Assembly (NCBI GenBank): GCA_028023455.1
Contig: JAQFVV010012397.1
Span: 1,762,001 to 1,826,000, forward strand
Length of the DNA: 64,000 nt
Direction: 5' to 3'
Origin: Epiperipatus broadwayi
Taxonomy: Eukaryota > Onychophora > Udeonychophora > Euonychophora > Peripatidae
Position numbers and translations under genes: made by a program
Shown here: in pieces, positions 12,301-24,480 of the stretch
Numbering within the stretch: position 1 is the stretch's first letter
How the letters are laid out: the number at the start of each line of letters is the position of its first letter
The notes under the pieces: model-generated
The model's database searches: none
Told to the model about the DNA's origin: nothing
Seen by the model: the letters and a program-made list of their open reading frames with translations, nothing else

Positions 12301-15049
12301 TTTCACTCAGTCTTATATTAAATTAGCCCAAGAGGTTTATCAGAGAATTTCAATTCATTTGTTTTATAAATGCTACATTAATAATAACTACAAATATTTT
12401 TATATGCATTGAGAATTAATATTCTTGCATTTAATTTGCAATCTTTTAAAGTCCACTAGTCACTAGATTTTTAGTATTTAATATTTTATTATGTGTGCAT
12501 TGTGCCTTTGCCTAAAATTTTTATATGCATTTAATTTTAAAGTATTTCTTATAGTAGTTGTTTGACACAGTTTTGCTTTGTTGGTTCTTACATTGAATAT
12601 ATACGTGGCATATTTTAAACTTCTTAGTGATAACTTAATTAGTTCATGTGAAGTATATATTTTGTCATTAGTTAAGTATTTGTTAGCCTCATAGAGTTAG
12701 GCTTTGTTAATTATTTTGAGTATGCTTAATGGAGTAGACAAGGTCCTCCATCCTTATTGTATTGCTTTTCCATGAATTGATAGTGCTTGTGCCCATAGAG
12801 GGTTATTGTATATCCTATAGTTGTATTTTTCAGTTATGATTATCACATTTATAAGCAATGAAATCCCATGAGAGAGGATCATGCTTTCCTGGTGTGTCTT
12901 TCCTGTTCCTGGTGTGCTGTAGACAAGGTCCAAGCATCCTATTTTCTAACTCAAAGTTAAGTATTTTGAAAGCCACCACATTTTTATTCAGCTCTGCAGA
13001 GCATATATGTTCTTATATTTTTGGCCTATCATTCATGATGAATTAATGCTAGTTCCACCACAGTAGGTGATGTTGCATTTGTTTTAGATATGTGATGACA
13101 AAATATATTTGTTTGAGGAACTTTGTTTCTTCAGGTTGTAGTTAGCTATTTTAATGCTTATAGGTATATCAATGTTTGAATTGTGTTGCCATGATAGTTT
13201 TATCAGCCACAAGCCAACCAACAATAATCTATATTTATTTTTAAGTATGTTAATTATGCATAAGGCACAAGTAACAATTCACACATAATAATTTTAATAT
13301 GTTCATCCAGATTTTTGCTGCTGGATTTGTAAGTCTTTTATATCTTTAATTTTAAAACACTTAGGGTAATGATTTATGTGGACAGAATTTATTTAAAAAG
13401 TGTATAAATGACCTCTGATGAATGAGTGGACCATATATCTAATTTAGTTTAAAGTTAGTTAGAAATTTGCTTAGATACGTCACTAGCTATAATATTAGTA
13501 ATGTCCATATAACTAGTTGTAATAGCTTTAAAATATATGCTGAATATGCTTATTCCAGCTTAGCATTTGTTAAGCTCTGGATTATAAATTTAAGCTTCTG
13601 ATGTGTTATTCTCATTGTTAGATAACTCTGCCATATTAATAAATATGCTTAAAAAATAGAATTGTGCTCATTAAACTTAGTCTATTTTAAGTTAAGTTTA
13701 AAGATTTTGAAATCTCTGATTGTTTAAAAGAGATTAGAGTTAGTATACAATAGCCTATGCTTGCTATTGTAAGTATTTATTATTTTAATATTTTGTTTAT
13801 CAAAACAAATAATTTTAAAAGAGTTTAAGAGGGACATTCAGTAACAGTGTCCAGAGAAATTGTTATATTATTTTTGTAAACCATAATAAATATTTTAAAA
13901 GTCAAAATATTTGTAAAAGATTCTAGCGCTACATTGGCAATGCTTGTAATAAATTTTGATTGTAAATATTTTCTTCTTAATGTTTTAAATAATAAATCAT
14001 ATTATTATTATTTCAAAAAATTTTGTCTCTGTTTATTTTACTTTTATATGAAAATAGTATTGTCTTGGGTTCCAAAGTTCATTAAAGCTTGAGTTTCACA
14101 GTTCATAAAATTTTCAATTCAAAAGTTCATAAACATATTATAAAGTTTTATAAATATCTTTTGATACTGATTTGAATTATAAAGCCATGCCAATTTAAGT
14201 GATTCTCAGATTGAATCACAGTAACAGATAATTACATTATGTCAGATGCTTAATGAAATGCTAATATAATAATTGATTTTTAGTTATTATATTTTCTTAG
14301 ACTGAAGATAAGCAATATGAGATTAAGAATATTAGTGCTTCAGAAGATTATTTATTATTTTCTATTATTTTAAAAGCTGCACATTATCTTACATTAACTG
14401 TACATTATCTATCGTCATCTTGTATTTTTAAAGAATTATAATCTATCTGCATTTAAGGTCTTTAGTAGGTTGTCTGTGAATATGGGAAATGGCATAAAAA
14501 GTACCCTTGCCCTTTTCTTTGCTCGAGTAATATCTTGGTTATAAGCCATTATTAGTTTAAATTAAAATTTAATTCATTAAATTATTAAATTAATATTTGT
14601 TTTGTTTATTGTTCCATGAGTGAACCATAATTATGGTCAGTCAAGATATCACTCATTTATTAATTTATCCAAACAATTATTTAGTTGGCAACTTAAACTG
14701 TTAGTTTTGCACAAGAGTTTTAGTTTTAGAATCCCTGAGATTGTTTGCTCTTGTTGCCTTGTTAGTTTTAGTTTAATGTGATAGTCATTCCAAACAGAGT
14801 ATAATTTATTCTTATTCAGAGAGTGTGATTTGATGGTAGGCCGATTCCAATAACTATTAACTAATGATTTTAAAGTTATCTTTTGTATTATTTAGTGGTA
14901 GATTATTAATATGCCATAATAGTTATATTTGCCTTAGTATTGGATTTGGTCTCTATCTGATTATACATCTCTGGATCATCATCTCTTTTCTTAAATTTAT
15001 TGGTAACCCCACTGAGTCAAGTTGTTAAGAATATCTATTGAATATCATT
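9341..15049. other. Long AT-rich stretch, nothing secure
   Basis: No exon, RNA gene or complete element is recognised across 5.7 kb. The only segment with more complex composition is 12,720-13,050; its minus strand reads fragments with an NRKDTPGK-like piece faintly reminiscent of piggyBac transposases, too weak to call. Homopolymer hairpins (for example near 10,750 and 12,003-12,050) are ordinary A/T runs. Confidence 0.4.
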
Positions 15050-15515
15050 CCATCTTTATTCCTCTCTCTCTCTACTAATAATAATTTCTTTTCATTTTTC
15101 TCTCTTCTCGCTAATTATAATTTCATCTCATCTTCATCTCTTCTAGATTAAGAGTCTCTCTACTACTAAATATAATCTATATTCTATTTTCGTCATCATC
15201 TCCATTTCTCTTCCTTCATCATCTGTCATCTCTTTATTTATTTATTTTCATCACCATCATCATCATTTCTCTCTCATTTCTCCTCTTCTCCATCTAATCA
15301 TCATCATCATTTTTCTCTTATTTCTCATCATCCTATGCTAATAATTTACTCTCATCAGTTACCTTCATCATCATCTCTCTATTTATCTTTATCTTCTACT
15401 TTATTCTCATCCTGTCTTATCTCTTCATTTCTTTTCTCTCTCTCTCTCTCTCATTTTTCTTTTCTTTAATTTTTTCCTTCTTTTCTTTTCTTCACCCCCC
15501 CCTCTTCCTTTTATT
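15050..15515 (+). repeat. Polypyrimidine (TC/TCA) low-complexity tract
   Basis: About 465 bases are dominated by C and T, built from imperfect repeats of tcatcatc, tctctctc and ttctcttc, and ending in a CT-plus-C run. The strand asymmetry is extreme compared with the flanks. This is a decayed microsatellite cluster with the potential to form triplex-type structures. Confidence 0.8.
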
Positions 15516-16380
15516 TTGGTTACAATATATTAACAAATCGTTATATTTGTTATTCTGTATAAATGATTAATCTATCTTTACTGAATGACTATTAATATCA
15601 TATGTCAAATTACATTTATATTTAGGAAATAGTCTTGAAGAAGTTAAATATAAATTAACATATATAGAGTAATATAAATAGACATGATATTTATTTAGAT
15701 TTACGTTTATTGTGAATCAAAGTTATTTTGTCTTTGTTTTAATGTTATGAATAATTAGTGTCACGTACATAGATTTCTATCTAGGGATTAGGGATGGTAA
15801 TACAAATTCATTATTTTAAGAATAGGATAGAAGTTCATTACTTGTTTTATTATATATATTGTTGAAACATTTAAGCTTATATTTATTTTTATTACATATT
15901 AAATATTAATGAACTTATTGATATTAATTCGATTTTTTTAATTAAAATTACTTTGTATTCAACCATTAATCTATATCCTCAAATATACATACACATAAAA
16001 TATTGAAATAATAAATTTGAAAGTTATTTAATTGATTGATAAATAGAGTATACTAATTTTAATCTATTTAGAGATACAGTAGTCATCATCCTGCTAAGAG
16101 AGTCAAAAGTGAGTTCTATCTGGGTTTGAACTTCGGAAATAATGGAATCGAAAGAGGGTTTGAGACATAGATGAACTGATCTAAATTGTATTTGACTTTA
16201 ACTGATGAGTTTTGAGTTAGCCTATTAAAAGCAGATATAATTATGGATCATGGTACTTCATTTTATCATTTCCAGCATCATAACCAAAGACCTTAGATGT
16301 GACAGTAGTCAGATGTAACCCTCTCTTTTTACATCATTGCTTGGACCCAATAATTATATATATGTAAAGTATAACTTAAA
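15516..16380. other. AT-rich sequence, nothing recognised
   Basis: No gene or repeat structure is recognised here. Confidence 0.45.
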
Positions 16381-16445
16381 CAAGGCAAAACTCTCTCCAT
16401 ACAGTAGTGCCACCCTGTATGAGATAGTGAACATGTGATGTTTAG
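16381..16445. mobile_element. Terminal fragment of an F1 element
   Basis: AGGCAAAACTCTCTCCATAC, agtagtgccaccctgt and the terminal acatgtgatgttt match the ends of the F1 copies at 48.6 and 56.3 kb. Only the terminus survives, directly abutting the PLE-derived foldback that follows. Confidence 0.65.
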
Positions 16446-16478
16446 TGGTTTAAAGAATAATTTAAAAATTTTATCCAC

Positions 16479-16521
16479 TTAGGAGCACTTTCAACTATCC
16501 TCGTAGTCTTCTTCAACTAAC
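16479..16521 (-). ncRNA. Degenerate hammerhead-like fold in PLE terminus (left arm)
   Basis: On the minus strand: stem I strand GTTAG, core TTGAAGA (C3 replaced by U), stem II GACTA/TAGTT, GAAA, short stem III AGTGCT, C at position 17, then stem I strand CTAA. The order of elements is exactly that of a type I hammerhead. The C3 substitution leaves a U-G pair where C3-G8 is normally needed, so activity is doubtful. Confidence 0.45.
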
Positions 16522-16999
16522 ACTTTGAAAGGCTAACCTTCCCACAGTTCTGTGATTTTAATGTTTGCTGCCTGTCTGTTAATTAAGTCTTGTTTGTATT
16601 TGTATATAAAAATAGCTTCCTTTATTTTTCTTTAGTTGTTATTTTTTTTAATTTGCAATATTTTTACATTATTATAATTGAAGTTTTTAACTTCACAATT
16701 AAAAAAACAGGCAAAAATCTCTATATGTGATGTTTATTGGTTTTCACCATAAATACATGACTTGTTGTGGTCATAGAAAATGGATGCTGAAATATTATTA
16801 TCTGTTTTTTATGACCATAATAAGTCATGTATTTATGGTTTTAACTTCAATTGTAAAAATATTGCAAATTAAAAAAAAATAACAACAAAAGGAAAATAAA
16901 GGAAGCTAAGCTAATATACAAATACAAACAAGACTTAATTAACAGACAGGAAGCAAGTGTTAAGATCACAGAATTATGAAAAGGTTAGCCTTTCAAAAT

Positions 17000-17044
17000 G
17001 TTAGTTGATGAAGACTACGATGATAGTCAAAAGTGCTTCTAAAT
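17000..17044 (+). ncRNA. Degenerate hammerhead-like fold in PLE terminus (right arm)
   Basis: GTTAG, core TTGATGA, an unpaired A, stem II GACTA/TAGTC (perfect 5 bp, loop CGATGA), then AAAA where GAAA is expected, and AGTGCT. Stem II is intact, but both C3 and G12 are substituted, so this copy should be inactive. It matters mainly as comparative evidence for the fold. Confidence 0.4.
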
Positions 17045-17062
17045 GGACAAAATTTTAAAAGT

Positions 17063-17899
17063 TATATTTTATATATCTAATTACTGTATTTATAAATATT
17101 CAATTATAAGATTATATATATATTGTAACATTTCCCCCATTTTACTAGATCTGGTAGGCCCTCTTTTTACACACTATAAAGTGAAAGTTAAACAAATTAT
17201 GGATAAGAAAATATCTTGTTCATATTTCTAAAAACATAGCTATATTTCTTGATTAACTGGTCTACCAATTATTTCATCTTATGCTAAAAACAGAATCAGC
17301 TTTTTATTTATTTTTATAAGGATGCCAGGATTCATGTAAGAATCTGCTGAAATCCGCCACATCACTCATCGTAAATAAAAAAGAAAATAATTTTAAAAGA
17401 ATCGGTGTCATATTTTACCATAACTAAGGTTATTTTCTAGATATTATTATTGGAGCTTAGTCAACAAATATTGGCAAAGGTAAATTATACTTTCAAATCT
17501 TAATAAACTAATATTAATAAATTTAATAATAATCACGAATAACATACAATGAAAAGTTGATATTAGAAATAGATATTTTATTCTAATAAATTAAAATGTT
17601 TAAAAATAAATTACTAATTAATTGGAAAGCACACATACTAATTCAGATATGATTCAATTAATTAAAATGAATTATATTACACTTAGGTTTCTTAGTTAAA
17701 CAAAAGTCTCTTGAATAATAAATTTAATGTCTCTATCGGGATTCTATTATAAGCTTATTGGAAAATGGTTTGCAAATGCTTCATTTTGTCACTATCAGGA
17801 ATAGTTAATCTTAACTTACTGGTAAGTTTAGCAAGTTCATGAAGATTGTAGATTACTATGCATAGTTTTTTTTTTGGGGGGGAATGAGCTCAGCCATTG
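17063..17899. other. AT-rich sequence, nothing recognised
   Basis: No gene or structured repeat is recognised. Confidence 0.45.
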
Positions 17900-18230
17900 G
17901 TTATAAGTTGATCTTGGTCTCTCTTAATTATTAGTCATGAAAGCTTTTTTGGTGTCTATCTTCAGGAATGATGTCAGCAAAAGCTTCGGTCCACTCCAAC
18001 ATGCAGAATTATTTCAGTGTAGAGTAGTCCTGGATATATTTTTGTTATCCAGGATCAACCAAAGAAAAACAGACAAGATAAGATGCTGCTCCAAACTGAT
18101 CTCTTCCTTTTATACTCAAGGTCCAGTTTTCAGACTTCTGTGCATGTTATTATTATCATGGCGTTCAAGTTTATAATCTTGTACATTCTTTATCAAATTT
18201 ACATTACAGTCTCTATTTTTTTAGAAAAAT
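17900..18230. other. Unrecognised GC-richer block
   Basis: A stretch of more balanced composition with a 79-codon plus-strand open frame (17,937-18,176) that I do not recognise. The minus strand has a TATAAAAGG motif at 18,115-18,107 followed by TCAGTTTGGAGCAGC. The spacing is too short for a clean TATA-plus-initiator pair, so I do not call a promoter. It may be an LTR or transposon remnant. Confidence 0.2.
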
Positions 18231-19130
18231 TCTGCCATCTTTAATTAGCCAAAAAAATTTTTCTTTTAGCTTATCTGGATTAATAATTTGTGTCTTTTGT
18301 TCTTTCCAATTTTTACTTTTATTTTTAACCAGATAAAAAAAAATATGGCGAAAATTTTAACTTTCATTGTAGTTTAAAAAAAAATTATACTAATCAAAAA
18401 AAATTTAAATTTACTTTTTTTACTTTTATAAAATGCCAATATATTTGTATCATATATAAATAAACAGTACAATATATATGCAAGGAAATCAAGTCATACA
18501 TCACGTGATTTAATTTAATAATAAGCTTGCACTATATATGTTATATCATGTGTGTGAATAGCTCATAAAAAGTTTTTTAACCTGGACCAATTCTAGCTGG
18601 TGGCTGTCATCAGTGATGTACTAGGATATTCAGACATTAGATCTAAAAATACTAGCTAAAGACCAGCATTTACCTAATGGTTAACTATTAAGTAGAAAAT
18701 CTGAAATTTTCAGACATCTATATGTTTTCAAAACCAGAGAACTTAAATAGCTTTTTAAAGAGCTAATCACACTCATTATATATATGTTTTCTTTTCAAAT
18801 CGTAGCCATTGGTGCAGACTTTTTGAGAAAGCAGGGTATGGTTTCTTTGGAAAAATTCCGCTGCCTCTCATTCCGTGGCTTGAGCATAAAAAGACAATCA
18901 ATGCAGCTTTTGATTTTAGTGAGGAAGTAACCATGTATTTATGAAATGCATACTGATTCACCATAGCATATCATTTTTTTATATTTTTATACAATAAATT
19001 TTAAAATTTACAACTATGTGGTTTATTTACTTTCATTAAACAGTAGTCCCTGCAACTGTATAATTATCTCTGACTATTGGAAATAAGTGCCCTCAAGTGG
19101 TGGCATGAGGCAAAATCTGAAAGTACCTCA
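18231..19130. other. AT-rich sequence with a weak hammerhead-like relic
   Basis: Mostly A/T-rich. At about 18,583-18,640 the minus strand reads CTGATGA followed by AGC/GCT around CACCA and then GAATT, resembling the F1 hammerhead but without a usable stem III or stem I. A 62-codon minus-strand frame at 18,964-18,776 is not recognised. Confidence 0.3.
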
Positions 19131-19319
19131 ATGACAATGCAATATGACGAAGTATTTCAGGGTAGTGCTTTCATTTGTTCACTATAGAAATGTTAGATGA
19201 CTGAATTTCAAATATGTTGGTATCAATTCAGTAAGATTTCAGTGATGTGTGGTATATATATATATATTAAAAAAGCTTAGACTAAAAAGTATTATAGTGA
19301 TCATTTAAAATATAAACAA

Positions 19320-19505
19320 CAATCAATCCTTAAGGTAACAATCTCAACCTATAATCAAGGCAACCACCTTTAATAATGGCCTGATATATTTATGTAGACA
19401 ATCTGTGTCTATATAAATATATCAGACCATAGATAAAGATGGAACAACTTTTACTGTTAAAGGAGGTTGCCTCGACTACAGATTAAGATTCTTGATAGCT
19501 TAAGG
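19320..19505. mobile_element. Short palindromic foldback element
   Basis: cttaaggtaacaatctcaacc near 19,329 and its imperfect complement ending ttgatagcttaag near 19,505 form the ends. gcaaccacctttaa and ttaaaggaggttgc pair further in, and gatatatttatgtagaca pairs with tgtctatataaatatatc around the centre. There is no coding capacity. The pairing is nearly continuous, typical of a foldback MITE. Confidence 0.7.
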
Positions 19506-19562
19506 GTGTGTTATTATTTACATTTATAAACATATTATAGTCTTGAGTAATTGGTTTTATTG

Positions 19563-20041
19563 TCTTAGTACAGGGGTCCCCAACCCTATGCCCGTGGGCA
19601 CCATGGCACCCGCAGACCATTTTATGTGTGCCCGCCGCTATCCGAACACGATAAAAAATTATTTATCTGATACAAATAAATTTAATTTTTGAATTTTTTT
19701 TATGAATTATTGTATTATATTGTAATCAAATTGTAGGGCATACTATACTTTTACAGCGTAAAAATATAAACATCAATTATATGTTAAAATTTAATTTTTG
19801 AAATAAATATTTTTTTGTACATTATGTGTATTATTAACAATATCCAACTATAAATTTACATATGATGTGATGAACTGTGGCTTCTCCGTAAACGAAGTCA
19901 AGAATATCTCAGCAATTATGTCCAGATAAAAAATAAATGGTGCCCGCCACCTATCTGAAAAAATAAATGGTGCCTGCCACCTGGCCGGTATTATGGAATG
20001 TGCTCTTAAGTACAAAAAGGTTGGGGACCCCTGTCTTAGTA
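19563..20041. mobile_element. hAT-type MITE with perfect 8-bp TSD
   Basis: The element 19,571-20,033 begins CAGGGGTCCCCAACC and ends GGTTGGGGACCCCTG, perfect terminal inverted repeats of the hAT superfamily type. It is flanked on both sides by the 8-bp duplication TCTTAGTA (19,563-19,570 and 20,034-20,041). At 463 bp it is non-autonomous. The minus strand of the right part reads EKPQFITSYVNL, possibly a scrap of hAT transposase coding sequence. Identical TSD copies suggest a fairly recent insertion. Confidence 0.9.
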
Positions 20042-20339
20042 GAACAGAAATAAAATAAATCTTGATTTCTTTTGATTGTAAAAGTTTTCTTTTTAAAAAA
20101 ACTGTATGAAATTTTATTTTATTTTGTTTGCAAAAGTATTTTTTTTTTTTTTTTAAATGCTTCTTCAAAAACAAAACAATATTATAAATGATCTTTAATG
20201 CAAGCAATTTTCCTATCAAATATTAACCAAACTATGATGTAATTCTAATTTCCATTTTAAATTTTGATTGGAATAATTATAAAAATATCTAAATACTAAA
20301 AAATTAAAATGAGGTATATCAATATTTTATAATAAATAT

Positions 20340-20530
20340 TTACTATGGATTAATTCAAATTTTTATATTTAACTTGAAATAAATTGCATGGGATGTTCAG
20401 AAATTAATTCAATCACTACTTTTTATAACAAGTGATTGAATTAATTAATTTCTGGACATTACATATTTTTATTTCAAGTTAACTATAAAAAACCCAATTG
20501 TAATTAAGGAAACAATAATTTTTAGGCTTT
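20340..20530. mobile_element. Palindromic MITE-like element
   Basis: tgttcagaaattaattcaatc at about 20,395 pairs with the complementary gattgaattaattaatttctggaca. Outer flanks ttaacttgaaataaa and ttatttcaagttaa also pair. A related copy lies at 23,280-23,440 with the same outer and inner motifs. No coding sequence is present. Confidence 0.65.
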
Positions 20531-21076
20531 TAAAAAGTGCTTACTATAAAATACATTAAATATATATTATTAAATGCTTTTATTTAAGTTAGAAATGCTG
20601 TTTATTTGTTTGGGTAAAATTTTGTATATGTAATAGAAATTGATGACAATGTAATGTTACAAAGAAATATTTCAGGTTGGTGTCCTGGTTTATTAAAGAG
20701 GTTGATTGAACTGAATTTTGAATGTATTGATATCAGTTCAGTATGTTTTTAGTAATGTGCATGAGAGAGTAGTATATTTTGTAAATGTGTTTATTTAAAA
20801 AAAAGTACACAAAAAAGTATTAATGATCTATTAAACAGAAATGAAAACAAATCTTATTTTCAATTGATTGTAAAAATTGCTTTTCAAATGGGTGAAATTT
20901 TATTTTTTCTTGATTGTAAATTTTTTTAAAAAATCCTTCTTCCATAATTAAAATTATATTGGAATCGACTTTTAATGTGCTATAAATTACCTATAAAATG
21001 TGCAGCTGATATTTTTATTTTTCATTTTAAATAAAAATATTTACAAAAAATATGTGAGTATTAAAAAATTAACAAT

Positions 21077-22440
21077 TCAGTGCTTTAGAGTGTGTTCTAA
21101 AGACCACCCAAAACTATTACTGACATATCCAAGTGATAAATGACATTGACTAATCTGCATGGGATCACTTATTTAGAAATGTCAGCAGTTATTTTGGGCA
21201 AGCCTTAGAATTCAAAATAGCAGACTGCACATTCTAAATTGGTCTGACCAAACCCAGCTTATAATTTTGAAATAGTAAAAGCTTATAACTTCTAAAATAT
21301 GAATTTTATTACAAAATATGCCCATATCATTGATCAAACCAAGCTTATAATTTTAAAATATTAAAAGCTTATAACTTCTAAAATATAGCAATTAAAAGAG
21401 AAATTGGTTGAAATAAAGCATATTAATTTTACAATTAATTAGATTTTTCATACCAAAAAGAAATTCTGTTGTCACACGCTTTCTTTGTTATATGTAGTTA
21501 GAAATAAAATGGAGATAAGAAAAGTGTTGATCTCCTATGATGGATATTGGATCTACACTTGATCATGTGAGGTCTTTACAGGCTATTGAAGTTGATACAT
21601 ATGAACAATGCTAACTTTTTCTCATCTCCATCTTTTTCTTCATAATGACATGTGAGAAATGAAGCACACATAATACTTGTTTTAGTAAGAAAAAAATCTG
21701 GTTTATTAATTGTAAAATTAATCTTTTTTACTTTATACAACTATTCTTATGGTTATTGTTAAGATAAAATGTGATTTATTATTCATTGTAATTTAATATG
21801 CTTCAACAGTTGTTTCTACATTTATTCAACATTTAAGTTATTTCAACATGTGGTTATTGGCCTATATTGTAATAAAATTTGTATTTTAGAAATTATACGT
21901 TTTTAGTATTTCAAAATTATAAGCTTGGTTTGATCAATTTTATGGTTATTCAACATGTAGTTATGGGCATACATTGTAATAAAATTTGTTAATGTTGGTG
22001 TTTCACAACAAAGTATAGAAGAAGGGGGGAGAATATTTTTCAAAAAATGCAGAAGTCACAAGTACATGGTTTATTTACCTTTTTAATGTCTTTTCCTTTT
22101 TCTAATTAATATGTGTCTGGTATTTATTCTTCTTCACTTTTTCTCTTTAAGTATTTTAAATTCATATTTTAGAAATTATAAGCTTTTAATATTTCAAAAT
22201 TTATTTGTTCCTCCCATTTTTTATATTTTGTATATTTTAATCACAGGATTTGATCAAGCACAGTTGTTTGAAATTTGTGCTTCATTTTTTTAATCATTGA
22301 TGTAAATTGAGATTTGTAACAAATGGTCATATTCTGAACATGTGTGGATTATTTGATGTCATTTATCACTTGGATGTGTCAGCAGTGGTTTGGGGCAGTC
22401 CTTAGAATTCAAAATGTGAAAGAGTGCACTCTAAATCAGT
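21077..22440. mobile_element. Non-autonomous DNA transposon with long TIRs
   Basis: The left end (TTTAGAGTGTGTTCTAAAG.., then ccaagtgataaatgac) and right end (gtcatttatcacttgg.., then GTGCACTCTAAA) are inverted repeats about 80 bp long. Inside, motifs such as agcttataattttgaaatattaaaagcttataacttctaaaat recur in both orientations near 21,260-21,390 and 21,870-22,200. tcagt flanks both ends (21,077-21,081 and 22,436-22,440) and may be the target duplication. No transposase frame is visible, so the element is non-autonomous; the superfamily is not assigned. Confidence 0.7.
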
Positions 22441-22444
22441 ACCA

Positions 22445-22448
<4 letters not shown>

Positions 22449-22477
<29 letters not shown>
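22449..22477. repeat. (AT)n microsatellite
   Basis: An uninterrupted alternating AT run of about 29 bases. Confidence 0.9.
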
Positions 22478-22480
<3 letters not shown>

Positions 22481-22619
22481 TTATAATAAATGCTTTTGCT
22501 TACTATGTGAATACTAACTCATTAATTTTTATATTCTTCATTTTAAATATGAATAATTAGAATACTAAAAGAAAATGATTATGTTTGAAAAGGAAGATAT
22601 TTAATAAATGTACTTTACC

Positions 22620-23030
22620 AATTCTTACAGTTCTTACTTATGGATCTGAGACTTGAACATTTAACAAAAGAGTAATACAGAGATTTTAAACTGATCAATG
22701 AAATATGGAGATATGTATTATAGGAATAACAAGAAAGGTTCAAAAATGAAATACAAGTGTGAGAGAACAGGTATTATTGACATCATTTAAAAACAATTAA
22801 GAAACTGAAGTAGAGATAAGATGGAAATATTTCTAAAAGAGATGCTAATAGATGAACAGTTAAAATCTTAAAATGAATTTTAAGTGATAGTAAAAGACCT
22901 AGAAAGAAACCACATGTAAAATAGGTGGATGAAATAAGAATGCTTGCTGATGTGATGTGGAGAAGAAATGCTAGTTGGACAAACTGGATTAAATTTGGAG
23001 AGGCTTTCATTCTGCAGTGGATTTATAATG
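22620..23030 (+). pseudogene. LINE (RTE/craft-like) ORF2 C-terminal relic
   Basis: The plus strand reads LTYGSET followed, after breaks, by KRPRKKPHVK, a DE/DI-type segment, then WTNWIKFGEAFILQW. This matches the order seen at the C-terminus of RTE-like and related endonuclease-reverse transcriptases (YGSETW, GRPxxRW-DDI, then W..LGEAF.QQW). Multiple stops and frame changes are present. The real protein would begin several kilobases upstream, so this is a 5'-truncated dead copy ending just before 23,040. Confidence 0.65.
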
Positions 23031-23208
23031 GTTGAAAGTGAAAATAATGTTGGATTACAAAAAATATCCAAGTAAAAAATTAAAAATAATATATATAACA
23101 TTTTATAACAAACATTTTAATTTAATGTGCATTGAAATCTGAAAAATAATTGCTTTTTTTCCAATCACATTTTTTTTATATTTAACCTTTTTTTTTTATA
23201 TGTTAAAT

Positions 23209-23273
23209 GCATTGAAGCGAACCCAGGCCAGCTGCTTAGAAGGCAGCTATGCTAACCACTAGGCCACCAATGC
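23209..23273 (-). tRNA. tRNA-Arg(TCT)-like pseudogene
   Basis: On the minus strand, acceptor GCATTG pairs with CAATGC. The A box TGGCCTAGTGGTTAGC is good. The anticodon stem GCTGC/GCAGC holds the 7-nt loop CTTCTAA with U33 and anticodon TCT. The T arm is collapsed: GGGTTCG is followed directly by CTT and the acceptor strand, giving only 65 nt. It is probably a tRNA-derived SINE head or a tRNA pseudogene, not a functional tRNA. Confidence 0.6.
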
Positions 23274-23279
23274 TTGACT

Positions 23280-23440
23280 TATATATTTAACTTGAAATAA
23301 ATGTGTTGAATGCCCACAAATTAATTAATTCACTCACTAATTTCTGAACACTTCCCACTCTTATTTCATGATAAATATAAAATACCCAATTATGATTGAA
23401 CAAAACAATTATATTTGGGCTTTTTTTTTTCAGTAAATAA
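23280..23440. mobile_element. Second copy of the 20.4-kb MITE-like element
   Basis: Shares ttaacttgaaataaa, the aattaattaattcactcac centre, ataaaatacccaatt and the terminal aaaagtgttta(t) with 20,340-20,530. It is more diverged and less palindromic. It ends in an (AT)n tract into which the large LTR element has inserted. Confidence 0.55.
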
Positions 23441-24049
23441 AAGTGTTTATTATATATATATATATATTGAAACAGTTATGCTGTTACTCATATAGATATT
23501 CAAAAGACCCCCCCCCATTTAATAAAGTCTAGCGTGATTCAATCTAATTGGGAACGCAATAAAGCTGTAATTTGTTAAAAAAAAAAGAAGAAAAATCATA
23601 TTTTTAATTTTGTGATTGATGGATTTAAATAAAATGTTAAGTTATCTTATTTTTTTTTATCTGTCTCAATAAAAAAAAAGAAAAGAAATTAATTATCCAA
23701 TCATTAAAAAGAAAAAAAGAAAAGATACTTGAGTTAAACTGAGGCAGTATTCAAATTAGGCACGCTGTGAAAAGAAAAGAACTTTTTTCTTTTTCTCTCG
23801 TCTTACACAGAGAGGCAGAACATATTAAATTTTTTGTTTTAAAAAAAAGTGTATTACTTAATTATTTTGACATATTAAAATATAGCTCTAACAAAACGTG
23901 AGAATGGAAAAAGAAAACTTTGCTAGAGGAATTATGAAGACAATGGGGTAAATTAGCGGCTTCAATCTCTCCATGCTGTGCCATGACTCTCCATAAATGA
24001 AATAACCCGCCTTCTTTATGAATAAACTGGATTGTAAAACTGGAAGGTA

Positions 24050-24480
24050 ATTATGTTATAAGAATATTAAAACATCTTTATCTTACGTTATAAAGTGAAG
24101 TTATGAAATAATTACATAGAATTTGTTTTATAAAATATTAAAACATCTTTATCATACGTTATAAAATGAAGTTATGAAATAACTACATAGAATTTGTTTT
24201 GTAAAATATTAGAACATGTTTATCATACGTTATAAAATGAAGTTATGAAATAATTACATAGAATTTGTTTTTTGTAAAATATGAAAACATCTTTATCATA
24301 CGTTATAGAGTGACATTATGAAATAATTACATAGAATGTGTTTTATAAAATATTAAAACGTCTTTATCATACGTTATAAAGTGACATTATGAAATAATTA
24401 CATAGAATTTGTTTTATAAAATGTTAAAACATCTTTATCATACGTTATAAAGTGAAGTTATGAAATAGCTGCACGCAAAT
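24050..24480 (+). repeat. 71-bp minisatellite in 5' LTR (6 copies)
   Basis: The aaaacatctttatc motif recurs at 24,069, 24,140, 24,211, 24,284, 24,355 and 24,426, a period of 71 bp (one interval of 73). The same six-copy array is at about 33,040-33,460 in the 3' LTR. Confidence 0.9.

Larger units (their letters stand above)
16459..17062. mobile_element. Foldback made of two inverted PLE termini
   Basis: The left arm (about 16,466-16,700) and right arm (about 16,838-17,062) are inverted copies of one another, around a centre with the ataaatacatgact motif. Each arm matches the sequence that follows the GIY-YIG frame of the minus-strand PLE at 53,373-53,650: ttatccacttaggagcact, ctttgaaaggctaac, and gcctgtctgttaattaagtc. 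This is therefore a head-to-head pair of Penelope-type terminal regions without coding sequence. Both arms retain the hammerhead-like segment described separately. Confidence 0.75.
19130..21060. repeat. Diverged tandem duplication interrupted by two insertions
   Basis: The order of motifs in 19,130-19,310 plus 20,041-20,340 recurs in 20,640-21,060. Examples are gatgacaatg..aatatttcagg, tatcagttcagta, agtattaatgatc, and ttgattgtaaaa followed by gaaattttattttattt. Offsets are about 1.5 kb before, and about 0.8 kb after, the foldback (19,320-19,505) and hAT element (19,571-20,033). This shows that both elements inserted into the first copy after the duplication. Confidence 0.5.

Noticed and set aside
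12720-13050. Possible piggyBac transposase fragment on the minus strand
   Set aside because: Only a short NRKDTPGK-like piece resembles the family, with stops around it and no TTAA-flanked ends.
18107-18115. TATAAAAGG on the minus strand as a host promoter
   Set aside because: The initiator-like TCAGT is too close (about 17 nt), and no downstream gene is recognised.
18583-18640. Minus-strand CTGATGA..GAATT as a further hammerhead
   Set aside because: Stem III lacks the A15.1-U16.1 pair and stem I does not pair; at best a decayed relic.
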